Assembly (NCBI RefSeq): GCF_000372825.1
Contig: NZ_KB910516.1
Span: forward strand, 2,388,011-2,452,010
Reading direction: 5' to 3'
DNA length: 64,000 bases
DNA from: Methylobacterium sp. 77
GTDB taxonomy: Bacteria; Pseudomonadota; Alphaproteobacteria; Rhizobiales; Beijerinckiaceae
Below are positions 37,450-48,448 of this stretch, in pieces (the stretch's first letter is position 1; each line of letters starts with the position of its first letter). The notes under the pieces were generated by a model. That model was not told the DNA's origin. It ran no database searches and saw only the letters and a program-made list of their open reading frames with translations. Made by a program: the position numbers and the translations under genes.

Positions 37450-37473
37450 CCCTCCCCCGCAGAGGGGGGAGGG
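37450..37473. repeat. 24-bp palindromic repeat, copy 2
   Basis: Identical to the element at 35280-35303. It lies in the 109-base gap between the DUF4159 gene and the vWA/GATase1-like gene, inside the presumed operon. Confidence 0.85.
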
Positions 37474-37505
37474 CATGCTTCGCGGGCGCGCCGTCTCGAC
37501 GGCCA

Positions 37506-40331
37506 TCACTGCCCCAACCGCTCGAGCAGCGCCGGCACGTGGACCTGATCCGCCTTGTAGTTGCCGGTGAGGGTGTAGATCACGAGATTGATGCCGCCGC
37601 GGAAGGACATCTCGCGCTGGCGCTGGTCGCCGCCGACGATCGGGTAGAGCGCTTCGCCGCGCTTGCCAACCGCCCAGGCGGCGGCGAGGTCGTTGCCGGT
37701 GATGACGATGGGGGAGACACCGTCCCCGGCCCTGGCGGGACGGCGCTCGGCACCGTCTCCGGCTGGCGGCAGGGTCTCGACCCAGGTCTGTCCGGTGGCG
37801 TAGCGACCGGGGAAGCTGTCGACGAGATAGAACGCCTTGGTCAGCACGTGGTCCGCGGGAACCGGCTCCAGTTCCGGCACTTCGAGGGTCGACAGCATCT
37901 TGCGCAGATAGGCGGCCTCCGGCGTCGGCGGACCGCCCTGGCGCGCGGTCAGCGCGTCGCGGGTGTCGAACAGGACGGTGCCGCCATTGCGCATGAAGGC
38001 GTCGATCCGGCGGATCGCGGCCTCGCTCGGCTGCGGGCGGCTGGCGACGATGGGCCAGTAGATGATCGGATAGAACGCAAGCTCGTCCTTGGACGGATCG
38101 ATGCCGATCGGGTCGCCCGGCTCCAGGGCCGTGCGGCTCGCGAGCATCTGGGTCAGGCCGTTCAGCCCGGCCCGGCTCGCCGTATCGGTCGCCTCGTCCC
38201 CGGTGACGATATAGGCGAGGCGGGTGGCAAGCGCCGAGTCGAACGTGTTGGGCCGCGCCACTTCCTGCGCATGCGGGCCGCTGGAGAGCGCCGTCATGCC
38301 GAGCCCGGCCAGCACGAGGATGGCAGCCGACCGGCCGGCGAAACGGCCGAACAGGCCGCCGCGCGAACGGTTGAACAGGCCGCCGAGCCACAGACCGGCG
38401 AGGGTGTCGAGGATCAGGAGCATCAGGGCCAGCGTAAACAGCGTAGCGCGCAAGTCGAGTGTGTCTCCGCCGGTGAGGGATCCGGTGCGGGCATCGGTCA
38501 GCGAAGCCAGGTCGAGAGGCTTCAACCGGTCGTCCGGCCGCAGGGCGTTCACCGCCACGCCGCCATCGGCCGGGCCGTAGAACCCGGCCGGATGCTCGAG
38601 GCTCGCGCGCTCGCCGTAATCGGCCGGCACCGCCGTGGCACCGGCGGGCGGGCTGCCCAGCGCTCCGAACCCGTCGAGGGTGAGGCGCGGGGCGAGCACG
38701 GCGGCCGCCGGCCGCGCCGCACCCTCGGTTCCGTTCGGCGAGGTGCTCCCCGAGAGGGCGACGACCCGGCGCAGCATGTCGATGAAGAGGCCCGACAGCG
38801 GCAGGTTCGACCACGTCGTGTCGGCGGTGACGTGGAACAGGACCACCTGCCCCTGACCGCGCTTCTCGGCGGTGACGATGGGCGTGCCGTCCTGGAGAGA
38901 GGCCCAGGTCCGGCCCGGCAGGTCCCCATCCGGCTCCGCCAGGATCTGGCGGCGCACGCCGATATCGGCCGGCGGCACCAGACCGGCGAAGGGGCTCTCC
39001 GGCGCGAAGGCGGCCAGGGTCTTGGGGCTGTCCCAGGACAGCGTGCCGCCCAGTGTCCGGCCGCCACGGCGAAGGCGGACGGGGACCAGGGTGTCGTTGC
39101 CCGCCGCCAGGCGAGGTCCCGCGAAGCGCAGCAGCAGGCCGCCTTCGTCCACGAACTTCGCTACGCGCCGCATCGTCTGCTCGTCGAGGGCGCCGACATC
39201 GGCGAGCACCAGCACCGAGACCTGATTGTCGAGGAGCTGCCCCACCGAATCGGCGACCCCCTTAGCGCCGCGAGCTTCCTGCACGTCGGCGAACGGCGTC
39301 AGGGCGCGGGAGAGATAGTAGGTCGGGGCCAAAAGTGGCTGGGCCTGATCGCTGGTGCCGCCGAAGACGAGGCCGACGCGGCGGCGCTTGCCGCGCTCGT
39401 CCATCAGCGTCACGGCGCCGGCGGACCGCTCGGCCGCGATCTCCAGCCGGCTGATCCCGTTGCGAAGCTCCACCGGGAGCTCGAACACGATCTTGGCCTC
39501 GGTCGCACCATCGGAAAAACGGAAATCGTGCTCGGCGAGGGGGAGGCCCTTCTGATCGAGAGCGCGAACGAGGCCGGAATCGCGGCCATTGGGCGAGGCG
39601 CGCAGCACTCGGGCCGTCAGCTTTCCCCCGCTTTCGGCCGCGGACAGCGCGAGCGCCGGAGATTGGTCCGCCCGCAGGATGGTCAGCCGGGCGCCGGCCT
39701 TATTGACCGCATCGGACAGGCCCTTCCCGAACGCGTCGGCGCCGGTGCCGGCAATCCCGTCGCTGATCCAGACCACGGCCGATCCGGGGGCGCGGTCTAG
39801 GAAGGCGGCGATGGTGGACAGATGCCCGTCGCGGTCGGGCAGATGGGACCTGGGAGCGACGGCCCGGACCCGGTCGAGGGCGGCGGCGGGCGTTCTCGCT
39901 TCGAAGGCGGCCGGCGCGTCGGCGAGGGCGATGACCGCCACTGGGCGTCCGTCCCGGGAGGCGGCCTCGATCTCGTCGATGGCGACACGCATCCGCTCGC
40001 GCCAATCATGCGCGGCAGCGAACCCGTTATCGAGCATCACGAGAAGCGGCGTCCGTCCCGACGTCGCGCCGATACCGGACGGATTCCAGACCGGGCCGGA
40101 GACCGCGAGGATCAGGCAGGCCGCTGCGATCATCCGCAGGATCAGCAGCCAGGGCGGTGTCCGCGCCGGCGTCTCGCGCTTGCCGATGAGGTCGGCCATG
40201 ATCCGCAGGGGCGGAAACTCGATGCGCTGCGGACGCGGCGGCGTCACGCGCAGGAGGTACCACAGGGCCGGCAGCGCGATCAGCGCAGCGAGGGCCAGGG
40301 GGGCGGCGAAGGTCAGGGGCAATCCGAACAC
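37506..40331 (-). CDS. DUF4159 membrane protein with BatA-like N-terminus
   Basis: A 941-residue protein. The N-terminus has two helices (residues ~5-28 and 60-80) with PPRPQRIEFPPLRIMADL between them, the BatA/aerotolerance pattern. A vWA-like fold follows, but its MIDAS is lost: D101-N-G-F-A stands where D-x-S-x-S is expected. A second helix pair lies near residues 620-690 (ATLFTLALMLLILDTLAGLWL). The C-terminal DUF4159 domain (~700-930) includes IIYWPIVASRPQPSEAAIRRID and PVPADHVLTKAFYLVDSFPGRY. It starts 10 bases after the DUF58 gene. Function is unknown. Confidence 0.85.
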   Translation of the reverse strand: MFGLPLTFAAPLALAALIALPALWYLLRVTPPRPQRIEFPPLRIMADLIGKRETPARTPPWLLILRMIAAACLILAVSGPVWNPSGIGATSGRTPLLVMLDNGFAAAHDWRERMRVAIDEIEAASRDGRPVAVIALADAPAAFEARTPAAALDRVRAVAPRSHLPDRDGHLSTIAAFLDRAPGSAVVWISDGIAGTGADAFGKGLSDAVNKAGARLTILRADQSPALALSAAESGGKLTARVLRASPNGRDSGLVRALDQKGLPLAEHDFRFSDGATEAKIVFELPVELRNGISRLEIAAERSAGAVTLMDERGKRRRVGLVFGGTSDQAQPLLAPTYYLSRALTPFADVQEARGAKGVADSVGQLLDNQVSVLVLADVGALDEQTMRRVAKFVDEGGLLLRFAGPRLAAGNDTLVPVRLRRGGRTLGGTLSWDSPKTLAAFAPESPFAGLVPPADIGVRRQILAEPDGDLPGRTWASLQDGTPIVTAEKRGQGQVVLFHVTADTTWSNLPLSGLFIDMLRRVVALSGSTSPNGTEGAARPAAAVLAPRLTLDGFGALGSPPAGATAVPADYGERASLEHPAGFYGPADGGVAVNALRPDDRLKPLDLASLTDARTGSLTGGDTLDLRATLFTLALMLLILDTLAGLWLGGLFNRSRGGLFGRFAGRSAAILVLAGLGMTALSSGPHAQEVARPNTFDSALATRLAYIVTGDEATDTASRAGLNGLTQMLASRTALEPGDPIGIDPSKDELAFYPIIYWPIVASRPQPSEAAIRRIDAFMRNGGTVLFDTRDALTARQGGPPTPEAAYLRKMLSTLEVPELEPVPADHVLTKAFYLVDSFPGRYATGQTWVETLPPAGDGAERRPARAGDGVSPIVITGNDLAAAWAVGKRGEALYPIVGGDQRQREMSFRGGINLVIYTLTGNYKADQVHVPALLERLGQ

Positions 40332-40341
40332 GCGATGCTCC

Positions 40342-41256
40342 TCAACCCGTGCCGCGCGCGGCGGCGACCAGGGTGAGGAGGCGAAGCGCCGCCTCGCTCG
40401 CCGGCCGATCGGTGCGGTGGATCGTCAATGTCCAGCCCTGGGCGCGTGCGATCTCGGCGAGGCCGTCGCGGTGGGCGGCGATGCGCGTGCGGTAGGCGGC
40501 CCCCCAGGCCGCCGCGTCACCGATATCGAGGCTCTGCCGGGTCTCGGGATCGTGCAGGACGGCCTGACCGGCGAAGGGGAAGGTCTCCTCCACCGGGTCG
40601 ACCACCATGACGAGATGACCGCGCGTGCCGGACCCGGCGAGGGAGCCCACCGCCTCGCGGAGGTCGCCGAGCGGCGAGAGGAAATCGCCGATGAGGATGG
40701 CCTCGTCGAAACGCCCCGGCGCGGCGCGCGGCGGCATGTCTTGTTCGAGCCCGGCTTTGTCCGCCACGAGGGCGTGGGCCATGGTCTCGACGATGCGGCG
40801 GGAGGCGGTGGCGCGGGTGAGACCGAGGAGTCCTGCCCGCTCGCCGCCCTCGACCAGGGCATCGGCCACGGCGAGGCCGAGCACGAGCGCGCGTTCCACC
40901 TTCGGCCCCTGCCCGAGGCTCGATGAGAACCCCATGGAAGCGGAACGGTCGATCCAGAACCAGATGTTGTGGGTCGCCTCCCATTCACGCTCCCGGACGT
41001 AGAGCCGGTCGTCGCGGGCCGAGCGGCGCCAATCGACCCGCGCCGCGGCCTCGCCCGCGACGAAGGGCCGGAACTGCCAGAAGCTCTCCCCCTGCCCCGC
41101 CCGGCGGCGGCCATGAAGGCCATGGGCGAGGGTCGAGGAGACGCGGCGCGATTCGAGGATCAGTCGCGGCATCCGTTCGGCGAGGGAGAGCGCACCTTCA
41201 GTCTCGTGTCGGCCAGGATTGCGCTGGGTCGCGTCGAGAACCCGGGTCGCGATCAT
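40342..41256 (-). CDS. DUF58 domain protein with intact MIDAS
   Basis: A 304-residue cytoplasmic-looking protein. The DUF58 motif is SFWQFRPFVAGEAAARVDW followed by RRSARDDRLYVRERE, and a vWA-type MIDAS D103-R-S-A-S107 lies immediately after (WFWIDRSASMGFS). DUF58 proteins accompany MoxR ATPases almost universally and are thought to bind their substrates or metal-dependent partners. The ATG at 41256 is four bases after the moxR stop, so the two are coupled. Upstream in-frame codons overlap moxR and were rejected. Confidence 0.88.
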   Translation of the reverse strand: MIATRVLDATQRNPGRHETEGALSLAERMPRLILESRRVSSTLAHGLHGRRRAGQGESFWQFRPFVAGEAAARVDWRRSARDDRLYVREREWEATHNIWFWIDRSASMGFSSSLGQGPKVERALVLGLAVADALVEGGERAGLLGLTRATASRRIVETMAHALVADKAGLEQDMPPRAAPGRFDEAILIGDFLSPLGDLREAVGSLAGSGTRGHLVMVVDPVEETFPFAGQAVLHDPETRQSLDIGDAAAWGAAYRTRIAAHRDGLAEIARAQGWTLTIHRTDRPASEAALRLLTLVAAARGTG

Positions 41257-41260
41257 CCGG

Positions 41261-42271
<1,011 letters not shown>

Positions 42272-42492
42272 GCGTTGGATCCCGGTTCGCCACGGCGCCC
42301 GAAGGACGGGCCGGTGCGGCAAGACAGTGCAGACTAATTGCAGCCTGGGGAGAGAGTGTGGCGTCGTTTGAGGCACGCTGGCAAGGTCGGCGCGACGACG
42401 CAGGCGTTTGGCCGGGTTGCTCGTGATGGAAACGGGACCGTCATCGCCCGCTCCCGGACGCGACACGGTTCATCGCGGCGGCGGCCGGTCGC

Positions 42493-43488
42493 CTAGAAGT
42501 GGCTGAAGGATCGCGCTGCGAAGGCATGCTCGCTGCCGTCCGGCCTGCGAAAGGCCGGGGGATCGTCGCCGGCGACGACGGTTCCGATCCGGGCGAGCGG
42601 GATATCGGCTGCGTACGCCTCGGCGAGGAGATCCTCGACCCGATCCGGCGCCACGGCACAGAGGATCTCGTAATCGTCACCTCCGGTCAGCGCCGTGTCG
42701 AGAAGCCGGGGTTCGCTCGCGATGACGGCGCGGGCGGCATCCGAGAGCGGCACGTCGGACAATCCGATCTCCGCGCTGCGGCCCTCGCCCGCCAGCATCT
42801 TCGTCAGATCGCCGGCCAGCCCGTCCGAGACGTCCATGGCGGCTCGCGCATGGCGCCGTAGGATCGGGGCTAGGGCGAGGCGCGGGCGGGGATGGCGGTA
42901 CCGGTCGATGAGGAAGCCCCGCGCATCCGGGCCGATACGCTCGTCCCATTCCGGCCTGGGGCCGTTCAGGAGCGGCAGGCCGAGGGCTGCGTCACCGATC
43001 GTGCCGCTGACGCAGAGGATATCGCCGATCCGCGCCGTCATTCGGCGGACCATGCCGCCGCTCGGCACTTCGCCCAGAGCCGTGACCCCGATGAGGGCCG
43101 GTCCGGCCGCGCGGACAGTGTCGCCGCCCAGCAGCGGACATGCGAACGCCGTCGCGGCCTCGCCGAGCCCGGCGGTGAAGCCGGCGAGCCAGTCTTCGGT
43201 CCAGTCATCGGGCAGTGCGAGGGTGAGGAGGAAGCCGCGCGGCGTCGCCCCCTTCGCCGCGAGATCGGACAGATTCACCCCGAGGGCCTTGCGCGCGATC
43301 GAGGCCGGCGGATCGTCCGGCAGGTAATGCACGCCCGCGACGATGGCGTCGGCGGTCAGGACGAGATCGCAGCCGGGGCTCGGCGTCAGGGTGGCGGCGT
43401 CGTCCCGCAACCCGTCGGCGCCGTGTCCGGCCAGCGGCGCGAAATAGCGCGCGATCAGCCCGTCTTCGCTGGAGCGGGCGCCCGGCAT
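42493..43488 (-). CDS. thiL: Thiamine-monophosphate kinase
   Basis: A 331-residue enzyme for the final step of thiamine diphosphate synthesis. The PurM-like fold shows GLRDDAATL with metal-binding Asp residues, LVLTADAIVAGVHYL, ALGVNLSDLAAKGATPRGFLL, CPLLGGDTVRAAGP, AAMDVSDGLAGDLTKML and the late TGGDDYEILCAVA. The ATG at 43488 starts the family N-terminus (MPGARSSEDGLIARYF). It is eight bases downstream of nusB at the end of the rib/nusB unit, a common alphaproteobacterial arrangement. Confidence 0.94.
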   Translation of the reverse strand: MPGARSSEDGLIARYFAPLAGHGADGLRDDAATLTPSPGCDLVLTADAIVAGVHYLPDDPPASIARKALGVNLSDLAAKGATPRGFLLTLALPDDWTEDWLAGFTAGLGEAATAFACPLLGGDTVRAAGPALIGVTALGEVPSGGMVRRMTARIGDILCVSGTIGDAALGLPLLNGPRPEWDERIGPDARGFLIDRYRHPRPRLALAPILRRHARAAMDVSDGLAGDLTKMLAGEGRSAEIGLSDVPLSDAARAVIASEPRLLDTALTGGDDYEILCAVAPDRVEDLLAEAYAADIPLARIGTVVAGDDPPAFRRPDGSEHAFAARSFSHF

Positions 43489-43496
43489 CGCTGTCG

Positions 43497-43976
43497 TCAA
43501 GCGCGACCGGAGCCGGGCAGCCCGATAAATTCCGAGCCGCGGACCTCGCGGGCGACCTTGTCGAGGACGGCGTTGACCATGCCCGGCTCGTCGCCGGCAT
43601 AGAAGCTGTGGGCGACGTCGACATATTCCGAGATCGCGGCACGGGCCGGCACGTCCTTGCGGAACATCAGCTCGTAGGCCCCGGCGCGCAGGATCGCGCG
43701 CAACACCGCCTCGATGCGCTTGAGGGGCCAACCCTGGGACAGGGCCTTGTCCAATTGCGGATCGATGGACCGCTGCTCCTCGACCACGCCGCGCAGGAGG
43801 TCGCGGAAGAACGCGATCTCGGCGGGAGGCTGCTCGATTCCCTCGATCTCACGGCCGATCCAGAAGGTCTCGAACTCGGCCACCGCCTCGATCACGCCCT
43901 TCTCGGAAATTTCCATCTCGTAGAGTGCCTGCACCACGGTGAGGCGTGCGCCGCTGCGCTCGATCGTCTTGGCCAT
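43497..43976 (-). CDS. nusB: Transcription antitermination factor NusB
   Basis: A 159-residue all-helical protein that binds boxA RNA with NusE (S10) to prevent premature termination in rRNA operons. Motifs: SGARLTVVQALYEMEI at the N-terminus, WPLKRIEAVLRAILRAGAYEL in the middle and AISEYVDVAHSFYAGDEPGMVNAVLD at the end. It lies seven bases after ribH and eight before thiL, as in most proteobacteria. Confidence 0.95.
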   Translation of the reverse strand: MAKTIERSGARLTVVQALYEMEISEKGVIEAVAEFETFWIGREIEGIEQPPAEIAFFRDLLRGVVEEQRSIDPQLDKALSQGWPLKRIEAVLRAILRAGAYELMFRKDVPARAAISEYVDVAHSFYAGDEPGMVNAVLDKVAREVRGSEFIGLPGSGRA

Positions 43977-43983
43977 GGGTTGT

Positions 43984-44493
43984 TCAGTCCTCTCCCACCG
44001 GCGCGGCGGCTGCGGCGCGTTTCAGCGCCAGGACGGACAGAGCCGCCTCCGCGGCGCCGGCGCCCTTGTTCATCTCGGAGACGCGGGCACGGGCAAGGGC
44101 CTGCTCCATCGTCTCCACCGTCAGGATGCCGTTGCCGAGCGGCAGGCGCCCCATGACGGACAGGTCCATGAGCGCACGCGCGCTCTCGCCGGCGACGATG
44201 TCGTAATGGCCCGTCTCGCCGCGAATGACGCAACCGAGGGCGACGGCGGCATCGTAGGGCTGGCCGGCCCGGGCCGCCTCCTCCACGAGGATGGCGATGG
44301 CCGACGGAATTTCGAGGGCGCCGGGCACCGTCACCACGACGCCTTCGGCCTCCGCCGCATCGAGCGCCCCCTGGGCGCCGGCAAGGAGTTCATCGGCGAT
44401 GTCGTCGTAATAGCGGGCTTCCACCACGAGGACGCGCGCGCCCTTGACGTTCGCGGGAGCGGCCGATCGGGCGGCGGGTGGGGTCGAAACCAT
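43984..44493 (-). CDS. ribH: 6,7-dimethyl-8-ribityllumazine synthase
   Basis: A 169-residue enzyme that condenses the ribityl-uracil amine with 3,4-dihydroxy-2-butanone 4-phosphate in riboflavin synthesis. Family motifs: [33 protein letters not shown], the catalytic His region [14 protein letters not shown], and [17 protein letters not shown]. The ATG at 44493 starts [10 protein letters not shown], a short disordered extension ahead of the core. It sits 192 bases after ribE; that gap contains hairpins that could modulate read-through. Confidence 0.95.
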   Translation of the reverse strand: MVSTPPAARSAAPANVKGARVLVVEARYYDDIADELLAGAQGALDAAEAEGVVVTVPGALEIPSAIAILVEEAARAGQPYDAAVALGCVIRGETGHYDIVAGESARALMDLSVMGRLPLGNGILTVETMEQALARARVSEMNKGAGAAEAALSVLALKRAAAAAPVGED

Positions 44494-44611
44494 CGTGGGC
44501 CTTGTCTGCGGTGGCGGAGGGCGCAATCGGCCCTGCGCGCGGAAGTCTCGGCGTCGCCACCCAGTGCGACCGGGTTGACCCGGTTCTAAGTCTCGCGACC
44601 GGCCGCATCGC

Positions 44612-44648
44612 AGGCGCTGATCAGCGCCTCGCCCGGCCGGTGGGCGAG
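44612..44648. other. Adjacent palindromes in the ribE-ribH gap
   Basis: AGGCGCTGATCAGCGCCT at 44612-44629 is a perfect 18-base palindrome, followed by CTCGCCC/GGGCGAG (44628-44648) with a seven-base loop. They may be attenuators or only GC-rich coincidence. The rest of the 192-base gap holds nothing recognisable, and no FMN riboswitch is seen. Confidence 0.4.
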
Positions 44649-44685
44649 CGATAGACCGAAGGGGGCCGCATCACAAGACGGCCTC

Positions 44686-45321
44686 TCAGACGGGGCGGTT
44701 CTCGAAAAGGCGGGCCGCATAGCGGGCGATCAGGTCGACCTCGATGTTGAGCCGGTCGCCCATGCGCCGCTCGCCCCAGGTGGTCACGGCCAGAGTGTGG
44801 GGAATGAGCAGGACCGAGAACAGATCGCCGTCGACCGCGTTCACGGTGAGCGAGGTGCCGTCGAGGCAGACCGACCCCTTCTCCGCGATGAAGCGGGACA
44901 CCGACGACGGTGCGCGCAGGACGAAGCGGTCGCTCGGCGCCCATTGCGGATCGCCGGTCCCGCCCGTCACGCTCTCGCGGGCGACGATCTCCGCGACGCC
45001 GTCCACATGCCCGGTGACGAGATGGCCGCCGAGTTCGTCGCCGATCTTGAGCGAGCGTTCGAGGTTCAGCCGCGTGCCCTCGACCCAATTGCCGACATTG
45101 GTGCGGGCGAGGGTCTCGGCGGCGGCATCGACGGAGAAGATGCAGCCGTCCTTCGCGGGCTCGATCGCCACGGCGGTGAGGCAGGGGCCGGAACAGGCGA
45201 TGGAGGCGCCGAGCGCGATGGTGGCGGAATCGTAGGACGAACGGATGCGGATGCGGCGCAGGCGGTCGTCTCCCTCGACGCCGAGGACCGATCCCACATC
45301 GCTGACGAGGCCGGTGAACAT
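44686..45321 (-). CDS. ribE: Riboflavin synthase, alpha subunit
   Basis: A 211-residue enzyme that dismutates two lumazine molecules to riboflavin. The two tandem lumazine-binding barrels are visible: MFTGLVSDVGSV opening the first with ACSGPCLTAV, and GGHLVTGHVDGVAEI opening the second with DGTSLTVNAVDGDLF. It starts directly after ribD with no gap. The length is typical. Confidence 0.95.
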   Translation of the reverse strand: MFTGLVSDVGSVLGVEGDDRLRRIRIRSSYDSATIALGASIACSGPCLTAVAIEPAKDGCIFSVDAAAETLARTNVGNWVEGTRLNLERSLKIGDELGGHLVTGHVDGVAEIVARESVTGGTGDPQWAPSDRFVLRAPSSVSRFIAEKGSVCLDGTSLTVNAVDGDLFSVLLIPHTLAVTTWGERRMGDRLNIEVDLIARYAARLFENRPV

Positions 45322-46452
45322 CTAGACGCTCCGTTCGTAGGTGACGGACAGGTCGGGTCCGAAGGCGCGGGTCTCGCTCACCCTGAAGCCGGGTCCGTGA
45401 ACGCGGTCGTTCAAGGCCTCGCCGACGGCCGGAAGACCGCCTCCGCTGATGGCACGCGGGCCGGTGATGAGGGTGCAGACATCCACGAGATCGGCCGCCG
45501 CCAGCGAATCCGCAAGGTGGGGCCCACCTTCGCAGCACAGGCGCGTGAAGCCCCGCTCGGCCAGATTCGCGAGGGCGGCCGACAGGTCGATCCTGCCATG
45601 CGAGCAGGCATCGACCTGGATGGTCTCGACACCGAACGACGCCAGCATGCGCCTGGCATGGATGGGCGCCGACCGGGTCGTCACTACCAGGGTCGGGATA
45701 TCGCGGGCGCTGCGCACGAGATGGGAGGCGGGCGACAGGCGCAGGGTCGAATCGAGGACGATGCGCACGGGCGAATGCTGCGACAGGCCGGGAAGCCGCA
45801 CCGTCAGCGAAGGATCGTCGGCGCGCGCGGTGCCGATCCCGACCAGGATCGCGTCGGCGTGGGCGCGCCAGAGATGAACCGCACCATCGGCGATGGGGCC
45901 GGTGATGCGCAGGCGCTCGTCGGGCGCGCCGGCCGCGAAGCCGTCCTGCGTCCGGGCGAGCTTGAGATGCAGGCTCGGACGCCCCTTCGTCGCGCGGGTG
46001 ATGTGGCCGCGATGATCCCGCGCCGCCTCGTCCCGCAGGATGTTCCGCGTCACGGCGAGACCGGCCTCGGTGAGGCGCGCATGGCCCCTCCCCGCGACGC
46101 GGGGATCGGGATCTTCGATGGCTGTGACGACCCGCGCGATCCCGGCGGCGATGATGGCATCGACGCAAGGGGGCGTCGCGCCGTGATGCGAGCAGGGTTC
46201 GAGGGTGACGTAGAGCGTCGCGCCGCGCGCGGCCTCTCCGGCCATGTCCAGCGCGATCGGTTCGCCATGGGGGCGGCCGCCGGGCGCCGTCACGCCCTGT
46301 CCGACGATCCGCTCACTGCCCTCGGGCCCCGCCACCATCACCGCGCCGACGGAGGGGTTGGGCCAGGTGCGCCCAAGGTTACGCCGGCCCAAGGCCAGGG
46401 CGAGGCGCATGTAGCGACGATCCGCAGCGCCGCCCGTATCTGAGGCGGTCAT
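45322..46452 (-). CDS. ribD: Bifunctional pyrimidine deaminase/reductase RibD
   Basis: A 376-residue two-domain riboflavin enzyme. The N-terminal deaminase (~1-150) has the zinc sites PHGEPIALD and [18 protein letters not shown]. The C-terminal reductase (~155-370) has [13 protein letters not shown] and the NADPH-binding [19 protein letters not shown]. The ATG at 46452 overlaps the nrdR stop by four bases, and ribE follows immediately, so nrdR, ribD and ribE are translationally linked. Confidence 0.95.
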   Translation of the reverse strand: MTASDTGGAADRRYMRLALALGRRNLGRTWPNPSVGAVMVAGPEGSERIVGQGVTAPGGRPHGEPIALDMAGEAARGATLYVTLEPCSHHGATPPCVDAIIAAGIARVVTAIEDPDPRVAGRGHARLTEAGLAVTRNILRDEAARDHRGHITRATKGRPSLHLKLARTQDGFAAGAPDERLRITGPIADGAVHLWRAHADAILVGIGTARADDPSLTVRLPGLSQHSPVRIVLDSTLRLSPASHLVRSARDIPTLVVTTRSAPIHARRMLASFGVETIQVDACSHGRIDLSAALANLAERGFTRLCCEGGPHLADSLAAADLVDVCTLITGPRAISGGGLPAVGEALNDRVHGPGFRVSETRAFGPDLSVTYERSV

Positions 46453-47024
46453 GATCGCACCCGTGCCGCGCGCTTCGCCGGTGCCTTCGCGGGCAAGGCG
46501 TCACTCGGCGGGGCGTCGTCGAGCGCGTCGTCACCCGGCGGATCGTGGTCGGCGAGCGACGGTGCGACCTCGGACGTGTCCCCGAGGGTGCCGAGCAGGG
46601 CCTTGAAGTCGCTGGCCTCGCGAAAATTCTTGTAGACCGAGGCGAAGCGCACGTAGGCGACGTCGTCGAGGCCCTTGAGCCCCTCCATCACCAATTCGCC
46701 GATCGCCTCGCTGGCGATCTCGGCCTCGCCGCCGCTCTCCAATTGCCGCGTGATCCCGCTGACCAGACGCTCGATCCGCTCCGGCTCCACCGGGCGCTTG
46801 CGCAACGCCACGTCGATGGAACGCTGGAGCTTGTCGCGGTCGAACGGCACGCGCTTGCCCGAGCGCTTGAGCACCGTGAGTTCCCGCAGCTGAACCCGCT
46901 CGAACGTCGTGAAGCGACCGCCGCAATCCGGGCAGACCCGCCGCCGCCGGATCGCCGCCGAATCATCGCTGGGGCGGGAATCCTTCACCTGCGTGTCGGG
47001 GCCGCCGCAATAGGGACACCTCAT
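46449..47024 (-). CDS. nrdR: Transcriptional repressor NrdR
   Basis: A 191-residue regulator of ribonucleotide reductase genes. A zinc ribbon comes first (C3, C6, C31, C34: MRCPYCGG and [14 protein letters not shown]). An ATP-cone follows ([21 protein letters not shown]) that senses ATP/dATP. The last ~40 residues are a Pro/Asp/Ala-rich, disordered tail with a basic end ([10 protein letters not shown]), longer than in most NrdR. The nrdR-ribD linkage is standard in alphaproteobacteria. Confidence 0.95.
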   Translation of the reverse strand: MRCPYCGGPDTQVKDSRPSDDSAAIRRRRVCPDCGGRFTTFERVQLRELTVLKRSGKRVPFDRDKLQRSIDVALRKRPVEPERIERLVSGITRQLESGGEAEIASEAIGELVMEGLKGLDDVAYVRFASVYKNFREASDFKALLGTLGDTSEVAPSLADHDPPGDDALDDAPPSDALPAKAPAKRAARVRS

Positions 47025-47059
47025 CGGGCGGAGACCTGCATGAGTGGGGTTCGGAGGCT

Positions 47060-47099
47060 AAGAAACGAGAACGGCCGCGGATCGTCGATCCGCGGCCGT
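47060..47099 (-). terminator. Terminator of glyA
   Basis: A perfect 13-bp stem, ACGGCCGCGGATC with GATCCGCGGCCGT around a three-base loop, reads into TCTCGTTTCTT on the minus strand. It separates glyA from nrdR, so the downstream genes need their own promoter or read-through. Confidence 0.85.
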
Positions 47100-47143
47100 C
47101 TCTATCATGAGGTCGCCCGCGGGTGCACCCGCAGACGGAGGCT

Positions 47144-48448
47144 TCAGCCGTAGATAGGGAAACGGTGGGTCAGGGCGTGGACCTTGTCCTTCACCGCAGC
47201 CTCGATCGCCGGATCGCCGCCTTCACCCTTGGCCACCAGACCGTCGAGCACCTCGACGATGAAGCCGCCGATCTGCTTGAATTCGGCGACGCCGAAGCCG
47301 CGCGAGGTTCCGGCCGGGGTGCCGAGGCGGATGCCCGAGGTGATGGTGGGCTTCTGCGTATCGAACGGCACGCCGTTCTTGTTGCAGGTGATGTGGGCGC
47401 GCGACAGCGCGGCTTCCGCCGCCTTGCCGGTGAGGCCCTTCTTCTGCAGGTCGACCAGCATCAGGTGGTTGTCGGTGCCGCCGGAGGTGATGTCGTAGCC
47501 GCCCGACATCAGGGTGTCGGCCAGCGCCTTGGCGTTCTCGATGACCTGCTTTGCGTAGATCTTGAACTCGGGCTTCAGCGCCTCACCGAAGGCCACGGCC
47601 TTGCCGGCGATGACGTGCATGAGCGGACCGCCCTGGAGACCGGGGAAGATCGCCGAGTTGAACTTCTTGGCCAGCGCCTCGTCGTTCGTCAGGATCATGC
47701 CGCCGCGCGGGCCGCGCAGGGTCTTGTGCGTCGTGGTGGTGGCGACATGGGCGTGCGGGAACGGCGACGGGTGGACGCCGGCCGCGACGAGACCCGCGAA
47801 ATGGGCCATGTCGACGAAGAAGTAGGCTCCGACCGCGTCGGCGATCTCGCGGAACTTCGCGAAGTCCCAATGACGCGGGTAGCCCGAGCCGCCGGCGATG
47901 ATGACCTTGGGCTTATGCTCGTGGGCGAGGGCCTCGACCTGCTCCATGTCGATGCGCTGATCGTCGCGGCGCACGGTGTAGGAGACGGGCTTGAACCACT
48001 TGCCGGACACGTTCGGCGGGGCGCCGTGGGTGAGGTGGCCGCCAGCGGCGAGGTCGAGACCGAGGAAGGTATCGCCCGGCTGCATGAGGGCCATGAACAC
48101 GCCCTGGTTCGCCTGGCTGCCGGAGTTCGGCTGCACGTTGGCGAAGCCGCAACCGAACAGGCGCTTGGCGCGCTCGATGGCGAGGTTCTCGGCGATGTCG
48201 ACGAACTCACAGCCGCCATAGTAGCGGCGGCCCGGATAGCCTTCGGCATACTTGTTGGTGAGCACCGAACCCTGAGCTTCGAGCACGGCCTTGGAGACGA
48301 TGTTCTCCGACGCGATCAGCTCGATCTCGTGCTGCTGCCGGCCGAGTTCCTGACCGACGGCCTTGGCGACTTCCGGGTCGGCGTCGGCCAGGGATGCATT
48401 GAAGAAGGAGTTCGAAAAATGCTTGTCGCTTGCGGTGCCGGCGCTCAT
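47144..48448 (-). CDS. glyA: Serine hydroxymethyltransferase
   Basis: A 434-residue PLP enzyme interconverting serine and glycine with tetrahydrofolate, central to one-carbon metabolism and to serine-cycle assimilation in methylotrophs. Markers: [50 protein letters not shown], the PLP-lysine region [15 protein letters not shown] and the C-terminal [13 protein letters not shown]. The ATG at 48448 leaves a family-like N-terminus. The upstream 431-base gap suggests its own promoter. Confidence 0.97.
   Translation of the reverse strand: MSAGTASDKHFSNSFFNASLADADPEVAKAVGQELGRQQHEIELIASENIVSKAVLEAQGSVLTNKYAEGYPGRRYYGGCEFVDIAENLAIERAKRLFGCGFANVQPNSGSQANQGVFMALMQPGDTFLGLDLAAGGHLTHGAPPNVSGKWFKPVSYTVRRDDQRIDMEQVEALAHEHKPKVIIAGGSGYPRHWDFAKFREIADAVGAYFFVDMAHFAGLVAAGVHPSPFPHAHVATTTTHKTLRGPRGGMILTNDEALAKKFNSAIFPGLQGGPLMHVIAGKAVAFGEALKPEFKIYAKQVIENAKALADTLMSGGYDITSGGTDNHLMLVDLQKKGLTGKAAEAALSRAHITCNKNGVPFDTQKPTITSGIRLGTPAGTSRGFGVAEFKQIGGFIVEVLDGLVAKGEGGDPAIEAAVKDKVHALTHRFPIYG

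Noticed and set aside
44494..44685. An FMN riboswitch ahead of ribH
   Set aside because: I looked for the conserved RFN element cores and saw none here or upstream of nrdR/ribD.
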